A DNA stretch of 64,000 nucleotides from Oasisia sp. SBJ-2009 (taxonomy: Eukaryota > Annelida > Polychaeta > Sabellida > Siboglinidae), in the NCBI GenBank assembly GCA_964017155.1, contig OZ024855.1:5203690-5267689 (forward strand), given 5' to 3'. Each line of letters starts with the position of its first letter. Position 1 is the stretch's first letter. This document shows positions 11,101-23,633 of the stretch, one piece after another. The notes under the pieces were generated by a model. It was not told where the DNA came from. It saw only the letters and a program-made list of their open reading frames with translations, and searched no databases. The translations under genes were made by a program, and so were the position numbers.

Positions 11101-12639
11101 CGCAATCACTGTTGAATGCATTTTGCTGCCACACTGGGTCAGGGTTGGCTGTCATATAGGATTGTTCACACAGTCAGTGTTGGCTGTAGTTTTACTGTAA
11201 TACAATAGTGAATGCATTTACTGCAATACACAGTCAGTGGAGACTCTGCTGCCTTTTATTGAAATACAACGTTGAATGCAAGGCTAAAGATCAATATTGA
11301 ATGTATTTGCTGCAATATAAGATCAATGGTGAATGCACAATGAGTGGCCAATGGGTCAAATTTAATAATAGTCCAAATAATCATCACGTGCTAGTTTTGA
11401 CCAATTTGAACTTTCACTTTGTGACACTGTACGTGGCAGTCACATTCGGGGTAATTGCAGTAGTAATCATGAGGTTTTAACAATCATCTTGTGGCAGGGG
11501 TTGCTGCGGCTGATTATGTCAGTACCAGCTTGACTTTACCCCGGTACATCCCTTTCAAAATTTCCTCTTTTAACATAAGCCAATGAAATCGCCCACAAGG
11601 AGTGTGGTCGACCTCTGATCATGTGGTATAATATTTTGGGTAATTTCAGTGACACGCTGCTCGTGTTACATGCAATATTTAGGATGTGAATGGGTCATTA
11701 TATTTGGATTCCCAGTCATGTATCCATCTTTAAATTGGGGCAGATATTTGCACTGTTCCCACAGATGACACAGTAGTGACTGATGAAGTCAATTGCTATA
11801 ATTCAACTCTGCTCACTGTATAGTATAGTATAGTATAGTAACATAGTGTAATGAGCCCTGGCATGCAAGGATCATTTTAACTAATAATATACCTAGCACT
11901 GTGGGGTGAAAACTACTATTGCCAAGAAGCCTGAACATTGTATGAATGATGCGCCAGTGAAAATATCAACGTCTAATAAACGTATAGTGTCAAATACGAT
12001 GTGTGTAGGACAAGATTTCTTATTAAATAAATAAGCATACTGGGACATTTATCAGGCACATGGGAGGTTCAAAATTGCATGTCTTTGTTCATTTTGACGA
12101 TGAAAAGTCACTCTCATCTGCGCCTGATTGAATTTTGCAACCGCTGTTTCAAGGTAATCATTTTAGGGAACACCAGTGTAGACAATCAATCATGCTGGTG
12201 TAAACAGTGGTAGTTTCCCCAGAAAAATAGGTCAGAAATTCTAGAAGGTCACTGACCTGGTATTTAAAGTATGCCGGACACCAAATATGTTCACAGCAAG
12301 CAAGCACATTCTAGCACATGCACACACACATTTACGCATGTACATTATTTTGGATATTTAATTAAAAAAATCAGTAAAACAAAACATCAGTGATATTGTT
12401 CTCTTTCGTGTATCAAATGTCTTGATATCCTGAGTGATGATATTGGCTGGGCACAATATTGGGATGAGGAGGATCAGGATTGTTTCTTAGGACAAGTTTC
12501 TAAAGAAAAACACCTGTCAATTGCATTCTCCAGACATATTCAACAGTGCCACTTTGATGTTTCCTAAAAAGCTGTACCAAATGAGCATGTACACACACAC
12601 GCACACGCACACACCCACACCACGCACACATACGCACAG

Positions 12640-12693
<54 letters not shown>

Positions 12694-15600
12694 GCGTCCT
12701 TTGTGTGGAGCATCTGCCCTATCATTCAGACAGTGCAGTCTGCCACTGCCTGGGGTGATGCATTCTCCCAGGTGCACAGATCAATAAACCCTCACTGGGG
12801 TAGGGTGGGATGTGGCAGACTGTGCCAGAAGTATGTTCTGGTCTGGGTCCTTTTTGCAAATTGCGCATGCCGATTATGACGCATATAAACATTTTATGTC
12901 AAAAGCCAGCGCCTTCCGAAAGCATGCGTGACCAATCTGTAACAATGAAAAGTAGCAATAGTTGTGGGGAGAGTTTTGTAATCGACTATAGCAGGTGGTT
13001 ATTATTGGCTGGATGCCTCTTAATTGCTCAAATGATGTATTTTATATAACATTGTAAGGCAGCTTCCTTTATATGTCACACGAGAAATACCCAACTGGTC
13101 TAGTTAACTTAAGTTGTTTATTGTAGTGTAATTAACTAAAATGTAAGTTGTTTGTCACAACTAGCTCAAGTTTGGGGAACTACTTGTAAGTGCTCATGTT
13201 CAAGGTAAACAAGAGTGTTAATCAATTTAATGTTTTTAAGGTCACAGTTGATGAAAGTGTTACACATCTGGCATGTAAGTCGACTGAGACCACTTCGCTA
13301 AACTACAGTGTTTGTGCATAATATGCAAAATGGACTGGCTCTTTGTTCTGGCACAGCTAGCCCAAGGGACTGGGTTTGGGTGTGGCAGCTAGCTGGGGAA
13401 AGAGGGAATGACCCTAAAAGCCTCCCAACCCACCAGCGCTGGCACAGCACCCAGCCTACCAGCATTTGTTCTTGCTCTAGGCTATTTCTGGGTCCTCACC
13501 AGAAAGATATTGCAGTAAATTAGGGAGCCAAGATTAGTGTGTTAGCCTGTTAGGGCCAAGGTCTAAGGTTGACCTGAGGTAGTACTCAGTAGTAGTAGTG
13601 CAGTGTGTAACACAGTGTACTGACATGTAACACAGTGTAGTGATGTGTAACACAGTGTACTGATGTATAATACAGTGTACTGACGTGTAACACAGTGTAC
13701 TGATGTGTAAACAGTCTACTTACTGAGTTGGTGAGATGATGAATGAATGTGATACGGCTGACACAGAATCATTGGTTCACGTAGTTAGTTCAATCAGTGG
13801 TGATGTAGAACAAATCACAAGAACTTGAGTTTCACAAATCCAGTCATTAGCAACTAGGAAAGTCCATTTGGAAAGCATCGTTTTCACATGTATTTTTAAC
13901 ATAAGAAAGCAATAGACTACCCGGTAGGTAATACCAAAGTGAACAGATCGTAACCTGAGTGGAACTGGGAATGGATAGATTAACCTTTGACAAGCAGTTT
14001 GTCTTTTTCTGGAGCAGGCATGTCATGCATTAAGTACAGCTGGGAATCAACCATAGAGCTAATTTATGAAATGTCCAGCAATTCTCTTCATCTCTTTAGT
14101 ACAGAAACGTGTTTATGCCAATATCAGATGACATTATATTTAGTGGTACTATTACATATGACTGGCTGGAAAGAAATACAGTACAAAGAATGAAATGTGA
14201 TATGGTCCCCTTCAGTTACCTACCAGTTATTTCCCAAAGTTTTCTGACATAAACCAAGAATTTCACAGTTTTCGGAGAGATTCTGGTACCTGATTACTTG
14301 GTCTGTTTTGCTTGATAACATGTCAACTATTACATCTCAGTTACTCAATGTAAACAGTTAATGTACATACACAATTCATGCAGTATTTGATTATATAACA
14401 ACAAGCATGTTTTGAAGTTGATAACTTATAAGTTGAAACCTGGTAACATAAAGCACCATAAATCTAGGTACAGGTGTAATGTCCATTTGGAGGTGCTGTA
14501 TGTGAATATGTATACATGTATCATGGAATTATAATATTAAATTTGTTAAGGTAAATTAAATACATAAAATATGTATAAAAAGTAATACACCTGTAGTAAT
14601 AAATGATAAAATAAATAAGTTAGCTAAAGATGATAATGGTATAGTGATAATAAAAATAATGCGTAAGACATAAAATATTCATTCTTAACAGATATTTGTT
14701 TAAATTGCGTCCATTTGAAACGTGTTTTAGTCGAAGTGATGTGGTTATCAATGACTCGTTTCAGAAGTGGCCAGAAGACAAGAGCTGGGACCCAGGTGTG
14801 GTGTAGCCGCTCCACTGATGGCCTGCCCAACCACCAGATAGCGCCACTGGTGCCAGATACATTCGCATCCTACTCAGGCCCTGACAAGGGTCTGGCTGTT
14901 GTGCCCGAGCTACCAATAGTTCAACCAGGTATGTGCTTTGTGCACTGTTTCAACATTGCTTAGACTGTGTTGTCAATGATGTTTATGAGTCATTTCTCAA
15001 ATAAATAAAGGTAAAAAGGTAAGTTCTTATATAGTGCAGTATTCAGTCCTCAGAACTGATTGAAGTGTTTTACACTTTACTCCCTGGCAGACCTGTTCAA
15101 TCAAATACTATCAAATTCTCTGGGAAGCATCCAGCTCTACTGCAGTTAATGCGCGAAGGCTGTTTATAAAAAATATCCACCGCTGTCTATAGCCAGGTAC
15201 TCATTCATACAGCTGAGTGAACTGGAGCAATGTAGAGTGAAAAAGTTTGCCCAAGGTTTTAATACCGCAGCACAGCATTCGAACACGGGTTCTCGTAGTC
15301 GAGAGTCCGAAGCTCTACCCTTGAGCGATTACGCTCTACTAAGATAGTGATGTATGTCGCAGCATCTATCACTGTACACAGAGATGAACACAGACTGTAG
15401 TCTGCCGCTACTTCCCATAGCCAGGGACTCAGTGATAGAGGCTGCGATATACACCACTGTGTTATTATGGAGCGGTGAGGCGCAGTAGCTACAGCGACAG
15501 ACTCACAAGTATGTAAGTCCAGTGTTCATATCCTGTTGTTGCCATTTTGAATTTTGGATGAGGTCGTTCACTCAACATTGGTCTAGTTCACCGTGTGAAT

Positions 15601-18600
15601 GAGTACATGGCTATAGAGAGTGGGGGATATTTGTGTACAGGTAGACTTATTGCAATTATTGCATTATTGTGGAATGGCTGAATGCTTCCATAGATATCAA
15701 GGTGGTGTTTGCCAGGGAGTAAATATAATGTGTCCTGAGCAGACCAGAGGATTGGATAATGTGCTGTGTAAGAACTGACCTTTACTTTGACCTCTGTGAA
15801 AGGTCAGACTGGTCATAATAGTGAGACTCCCTGGAGTTTCCCTTTGATGTGATCACCAGGTGTTGCAGGAGGGGGGTATTTTTTATGAGTTATACTTGCT
15901 CTCCAAGTAGTTGGGCCGTCAAAACAGCCCAGGGAGCCACCAGCCTCACTGGTTGGCTGGTGAAACTACTGGGTAACACCACTGCTCTAAGACAAGAACT
16001 TGTTTTACCTTAAACTAGTTGAGTTACTGACTGTGGAAAGAGGCTGTTGGGTGTGTTACAGTGGTGTCAAACTGAAATTCAGAGATGGCCTTCTTAGACC
16101 ACGCACAACATATGAATGCCATACATGTAAACATGATAGAGCTAAGATACCCCACAGACATTTTGAAAAAAATCTAAACCTACAAACCACACCAATATGC
16201 GCATTGGATCGATCACGTTAGAAATTGTAGCCCCAAACATGCAAACACTGATGGAGATTATTATTTTATGTAATTATTGTTGTTTTTATTATATTATTAT
16301 TATGATCACTCATGAAGTAGATTTATTAAAATAGTTTTATCAGGTGCTGGCCCCAGCATTGAGTGTATCGAATGTTTTCAATGACAAATCCTTCTCTGTC
16401 TGTGAACCTGTAAATGCCTGGGTTGACACATTTCCTCCACCACAGTAAATATCGAGCAGCAAATATTAATGTATCATCAAGAGAATGATACATGTATATA
16501 CAATTACACACACATCAGTACTGATCATTATCAAACAATCATATTTATAGTCTTCTTCAAATGGGTGAACAAATTGCCACACATTGTCAACCTCCTCTGT
16601 CACGCATGATGCTAGCTGACAAGTCATCAATGCTTCACTAACAGAATACCTGCCAGAATGTGTCTATCTACAGGGTAGTCTGGTGTACTGATTCTGTGAC
16701 ACATGGCTTCCCAGCAGACTATCATAGCAGTTAACATATTCATAAGCTGGGGCTGATTTGGAGACAAGTTCTTAGCCCTAGTGAGCCAGTCTTTGTCACT
16801 TGGTCTAAATGTCAAGGCATGTTGTGGCTGGTTAAGTAATGTTTGCTGAGTGGGTGTTCGTTCAGTGTCACAAATGGGGTCAAGCAAGGATGTGTACTGG
16901 CCCCCACGCTGTTCTCCATCTTCCTATCAGCAATGCTCGATGATGCTTTCCGAGACATGGGGGATGGTGTCTACATACAGTCCAGACAGAGCGCTGACCT
17001 ATTCAACGTTGCACACTTCAGAGCGAAGACCAAGACTACTCGGATACTGATGAGAGAGCTGCTATTCGCAGATGACAGTGCACTGGTTGCACACTCTGCT
17101 GAAGAGATGCAGAATATAGTGGATGCTTTCTCCAATGCGTCAAAGAAGTTTGGCCTGAAGATTAACATCAAGAAGACCGAGGTGCTGTACCAACCCAACT
17201 CTACAAGAACCCGAGAGGAGGATATCATGGTTGATGGAAACAAGTTGAACTCTGTTCTGGAATTCACCTACCTCGGAAGCACTATATCAAGTGATGGATG
17301 CATTGACGATGAAATACAGAGGAGGATGGCCAAGGCTAGTGCATCTTTCGGCCGACTACGCCAGAGACTCTGGAACAACCACCATGTGTCCATGCGGGTT
17401 AAAGGCAAGATATACCGTGCAATCGTGCTGTCCACCCTCCTATACGGAGCCGAGGCATGGACAGTGTACAGACGACAGGTGAAAAAGCTGCATGCCTTCA
17501 TGATGCGACATCTGCGATCGATCATGAGGATAACCTGGATGGACAAAGTGACAAACAAGGAAATACTCGAACGGACAGGGCTGCCATCTATGGAAGATCT
17601 TCTGATCAGAAAGAATCTCCGGTGGACTGGACACCTCATGAGGATGTCACCAGACAGGCTACCAAAGCAGGTTCTCTACTCCCAACTGTCTTCTGGTCAG
17701 AGAAAGAGAGGGCGCCCTCGCCTCCGGTTCAAGGATACCATCAAGAGAAACCTGAAGCTGAGAGACATAAAGATCGACTCCTGGACATCACTCTCACAGC
17801 AGAGAGACAAATGGAGAGCAAGAGTCAAGTGATGGAAGCAGTCTTTGTCGCTTCGCGACCGACAGCATGATGATGATGATGATGCTGAGTGGGTACAGTA
17901 GATCCTGCCAATTAATGTCCAGAGCTCAACATTTCCTTAAACAAATTGGTACTTGACATTGGTTACAATATTTCTTTACCAGTACAGATCAATTTTCATT
18001 TGAATATCTTGGGCCAAGTTCGATTGAGCTACGCGAGTAACTCGATTAACCCAAGTACCAATCGAACATCCAAGATCACTTGCTCACGTGACCTTTCTAG
18101 ACATAGATAAACAAGGTGAATCTTCAAGGTCGCCATCCGAGGCAATTGCGGTTTGGAGAGGATTCACTCGAGTAACTACGTCATTAGCAGTGACAGCCAA
18201 TAGGGAACGTAGGCCCCTACTGCATAATAAATTAATTAAATATAACATGACGCAATCATTTAAATATGCATTAAAGTCACCACATTCTATGAATTATAAT
18301 TTAAGACCAGGAAGATGAACATCACAATTGACCCACTGATAATACCATTTCCAAGGTTTTTCCACTGCCATGTCTAAAACCAGTTTTGCTCATCATATTA
18401 GTTGTGTAATAAGGAATCTAGTTTTAATATAGTATTTTTCCAACTGGAGGAATAATAATAATAAAGCATTTATATAGCACCGTAAATCCAGGTTATCCTG
18501 TTCGAAGGCGCTATTACAAAACAACATTACAAAAACGTGGCATCAAATGTCCAATAAAATTATCATTACGAAGTAAAGGTATACTAAAAAACATTTAAAA

Positions 18601-21600
18601 GAACTATACATTTAAAATAATAAAAACGGCATAGGATAAAAAAGTAAATAATAAATAATTAATTAATTAAAACATCAAAAATTATATTGAGTGCCATCAC
18701 TAAATGAAAGTCAATGAGGATGAACATGTTAACGACTGTGTGTGTTGTTGTTTCAGTGTCTCCGGCCAACCAGCACCTGGCAGACTCCATCCCCTGCGCC
18801 TGCTGCGACTCACTCGAGTGTCAGAACGACCCTGACACATCACCACAGTCCACAGCAACCACAGCCACACCACAGCAGTCTGCCAGCACAGCCACATCTC
18901 CACAGCAGTCCACGACAAAAGCTGCTTCACCACAGCTGTCTGCCAGTACAGACACATGGATGACACGAGCAGCTAAGACAACAGTTGGTGCAACAGTGAC
19001 TACAACCACACCAACACGGCAGGCGAGACCAGCAACAACAGCTGCACCACAGCTGTCACCCAGTGCACACACACCAACACAGCAGCAAACAAGAGCAGCA
19101 AAAACAACACCTGCTGCACCACAGCTGTCTCCTAGTTCAAGCACACCAACACAGCAAGCAAGAACAGCAACAACAACAACAACAGCTGCTGCACCACAGC
19201 TGTCTCCTAGTTCAAGCACACCAACACAGCAAGCAAGAGCAGCAAAAACAACAACAACAGCTGCTGCACCACAGCTGTCTCCTAGTGCAAACACACGAAC
19301 ACAGCAAACAAGAACAGCAACAACAGCTGCTGTACCACAGCTGTCACCCAGTGCAAACACACCAACACAGCAAACAAGAGCAGCAAAAACAACAGCTGCT
19401 GCACCACAGCTGTCTTCTACTACAGTTACATCCACCTCAACAACAGGCAGTCATCGAGCACCAGCTGTAAGCAATAACAGCAACGGACACAACTTAAGCA
19501 AGCAGTGTGAACAGTCTAAGTCGCGTGCCAATGGTGATACTCATGCAGTTGGTAGAAACTGTCTTCTAAATGCTGAGACGAGTGGTCTACCTGGAAGACC
19601 GTGTGATAAAAGCTGTGTGTCTGATACAGGCAAGTCCCCTGTGAATGATACAGTTAGTGTCACCACTAATGTAACACTTTCATGTACAAATGGAACAGCT
19701 GAACCAAAGAGTGACAACCATGGAAGTCTCCAGTCAGAAGTGCGTGATTGTAAACGTGCACAGACAGACAGAAACAATGTTTGTGCAGCCGGTGATAGTG
19801 ACACAGTGTGTGTGATGCACAAGACAGAGCATGCAGTTGTGGCCACTGGGGACACAGTGACATCTGGTGACACAGTGACCACTGGTGACACAGTGACCAC
19901 TGGGGACACAGTGACCACTGGTGACACAGTGACCACTGGTGACACAGTGACCACTGGTGACACAGTGACCACTGGTGACACAGTGACCACTGGTGACACA
20001 GTGACATCTGGTGATACAGTGACCACTGGTGACACAGTGACCACTGGTGACACAGTGACCACTGGGGACACAGTGACATCTGGTGACACAGTGACCACTG
20101 GTGACACAGTGACCACTTGTGACACAGTGACCACTGGTGATACAGTGACCACTGGTGACACAGTGACCACTGGTGATACAGTGACCACTGATGACACAGT
20201 GACCACTGGTGACACAGTGACAACCGGTGACACAGTGACCACTGGTGACACAGAAGTGAACGAAGTAAGCCAAAGCACAGAATGTCCTAAACAAGACACA
20301 GAAGAAGCCAAACCAAGCCTACGTATCACAGACGAAGCTAAGCCAGATACAAACAAAGACAAATTCAAGTCAGCCACCGACAACAGAGAATGTACTAAAC
20401 AATATACAGATGATGCTAAACCAACTCAAAGCAACACAGAAGTTGAAGCGGACACTGGTGAAACAAAACCAACTCCAGACAATGCTGAAGCTAAGTCAGA
20501 TGTAGATGACATCAAACCATCCATAGACAATGCGGAAGCTGAAACAATAGTCCATGAAGCCAAACAAAATACAGACAACATAGATAAAGCCAAACAAAAT
20601 ACAGACAACATAGAAGAAGCCAAACAAAATACAGACAACACAGAAGCAGCCAAACAATATACAGACAACACAGAAGCAGCCAAACAAAATACAGACAACA
20701 TAGAAGAAGCCAAACAAAATACAGACAACATAGAAGAAGCCAAACAAAATACAGACAACATAGAAGAAGCCAAACAAAATACAGACAATACAGAAGCAGC
20801 CAAACAAAATACAGACAACATAGAAGAAGCCAAACAAAATACAGACAACATAGAAGAAGCCAAACAAAATACAGACAACATAGAAGAAGCCAAACAAAAT
20901 ACAGACAACATAGAAGAAGCCAAACAAAATACAGACAACATAGAAGCAGCCAAACAAAATACAGACAACATAGAAGCAGCCAAACAAAATACAGACAACA
21001 CAGAAGCAGCCAAACAAAATACAGACAACACAGAAGCAGCCAAACAAAATACAGACAACATAGAAGAAGCCAAACCAGACCTGAATGATACCAAAGCAAC
21101 TACAAACAAAACAGAAGAAGATAAATCAGGCATAGATGAAACCAAACCAACCACAGGCAGTGCAAACGCTAAAACAAACATAGACGAAGCCAAGCCAAAC
21201 AGAGAACACACAGAAGAGACCAATGAGACTGCCAAAGAAAACACAACAGAAGAGACTGAGCCAAGACTGTGTCATCAACCAGAAGTTGAGCTAAACAAGG
21301 ATACTGTAAAATATGTCAAACTAGTCACGGATGAAACCACAGATGAGTCACAAAAGGGTTCACTTATCGAGGACATAATTAGCTCTAGCACAGATGACAG
21401 AGTGGATGATATATGTAATGACAAGAGTGATAGGCCAGGAATGGATGATACCAAACAAAACACTGATAACATAGACGACGGTGAACCAAAAACATGCGAT
21501 GCTGAGATGGACCGAGAAAGTCCAAGTGAGGCGGAACATTCAGTGGAGGTAACAAGTGTTGCTAATTCACCTGGGAGTGAGGTGTCCACGGCTGTATCTG

Positions 21601-23597
21601 GGCTGTCCACTCCACTTTCTCCTGGTCAGTTGACGCCTCTTTCACCTGACCAGAAGCAACTTGGAGATCATGACAATTCACTTGTCCTTCGTTCGACAAG
21701 TTCTGACAGTGAAGTTTTTGGTACTGATCCATCAGATTTGAAACACGATCAGACGATAAAAGAACAGAGCATTGAAAACGGGAAAGAGAACACGTCGCCA
21801 ACGAAAGGAAGTGAGTCACCCTTGGGGAATGGAACAAGTGATCCAAATGAGACACACAAGAAGGAGGTAGCCAAGGCCCATACGGTTGACTCCTCTCACC
21901 ACACTCGAGGGCGCCACGGTCATCGCAAGAAGAAATCAAACATGAAGAGGACAAAGTCGGACAGCTCGGCCGACATGTCGCGCAAGTTCGTGCTTCCGCT
22001 TAAACCTGGCGTGATCACCATCTACACAACAAACTGTACAAGTCCAAAGAAGGGCGGGGCACGACCTGCGAGACCAACTTCCATGAGTGACATGCCCAGT
22101 CCTGTCAACGGGGCTGGGATGTCACGGCCGAGGTCAGCAACATCATTTGGGGACAGTCCAACTAAAGCTGCTCCGTCACATCTCGCCGGGAGTTCGTCTG
22201 TGCCACATTGTGTAGGTGAGACAAACAGATCGACTCGTCACTACATCTCACCCACCAAGTCAACCACTGGCAGTAACGTCACCCCGACCAAACAGTCGTC
22301 TCCTGTCTCTGCAAGGACCAATGTGTCACTGGTTACCCAGACGTCACATGTCAACAAAGTGACACCCACCAACAAAGTGTCACCCACCAATAAAGTGTCA
22401 CCTGTCACCAAAGTGTCACCCGTCACCAGTGACACACCTGCAACAAGACCTGTGACGACCGTACCGCCAACTGTTTCCAATAAATCTGGCATCGCTGGGG
22501 CAGAAAATTGGAACGTGAAGAGTCGCAAGGCTTACGGCATCTGTATGTCCCTGTACGACCAGAACCCAGTGTCTGGCAAGATATCAGGTGAGTCTAGTAG
22601 ACAGTGTCATCGGGGAGAATGGTGACCAGTTTGCAGAGTGAAACGTAACGAAAGACTGCATTTATTGGTCAGTTTACATTTGCTCCCTTTAATTGCTCCC
22701 TCCTTGTGTCCAATCAGATGGAACCTATACACAGATCTACCATCTTTAAAAATATTACCTTTATCACCTTGCTTATCCACCTTTGTGTGTAGGCATTACT
22801 ATGTGTCCATCCGTCTTTTGACAACTTGAATACTGCTTCAGTGATTTGTTTTTTGCGATTGACCAGCCCTTTTATCTCGATACAACTTTTGGTTTGGCTT
22901 CAATGGTTTAGGAGCTATAGAAGTTACCTTACTATTCTTATGGGTGGACAGATAGATAGATGGACAGTCTGTCTGAGACAGCCACACGAATGGACAGCCA
23001 CATGGACGGATTACCAGCTTGTATGGTGTACAGCCAGAGGAACAGACTGCCATTTAGATGGACAGACTGCTAGACAGAGATGCAGCTAGACAGATGGACA
23101 ACAGAAATGACCATGTTATTACACCCATTGTCAGCTGGTTCATTGACCACGTAGACCTGCCTCAGTGTGTCATGTGTTTGCAGGAGAGCCAATCGCGGAT
23201 GCGTTTGCGGTGTGTGCGCGCAGGAACAGTGCGTTGTTGATCGTGGCGGACGGGGTGAACTGGGGCGAGAAGTCAATGCTGGCCGCCCGCTGCGCCGTCT
23301 ACGGCTGTGTCCAGTTCATCAACCAGCAACTGTTCAGTGGACTCACCCCAATCACCAACACACATGTAAGTCTACGTGACGTGTCAGATCTGTTACATTA
23401 AACTCAACAGTGGCAAACATTCCCGTGGCTGTAGGTGGTATAGAAGTTTATTATTATTTAGCAAGAGTGCCATGTGAAGCTACAACTTCATGATGGCCTG
23501 TGAAGTAGGAAGCATTTGGTTTAATCCAGGCATTGTACAACTTTATTTCAAACAGACAAATTGCAACAGATCTGAGCCACATTTGTGTCTATATGTT

Positions 23598-23633
<36 letters not shown>

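Larger units (their letters stand above)
8147..14764 (+). other. Intron 1 of the PP2C-like gene (proposed)
   Basis: It runs from GTAAGTG to GACTCGTTTCAG. It holds a dead LINE (8455-9260), an 18-bp inverted pair (9497-9514 and 9613-9630), a degenerate tandem of ATGCATTTGCTGCAATACA-type units (about 10990-11340), an AC microsatellite (12591-12692) and a 20-bp tandem repeat (13590-13715). The rest is unremarkable AT-rich DNA. Confidence 0.45.
14929..18756 (+). other. Intron 2 of the PP2C-like gene
   Basis: GTATGTG to TTGTTGTTTCAG. It contains a head-to-head SINE pair (15001-15735), a young LINE insertion with target-site duplication (16844-17894), and near 18450-18530 a SINE-tail-like piece (AATAATAATAATAAAGC followed by TTTATATAGCACC). 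Other parts carry no recognised feature. Confidence 0.6.

Noticed and set aside
16843..16855. ATG at 16843 as a true start of the LINE protein
   Set aside because: It overlaps the 12-bp target-site duplication, so it is host flank joined by chance to a 5'-truncated element.
19541..21244. Antisense frames of 180-280 codons opposite exon 3
   Set aside because: Shadows of the 18-bp and 30-bp coding repeats, whose lengths are multiples of three and contain no stop on the other strand.
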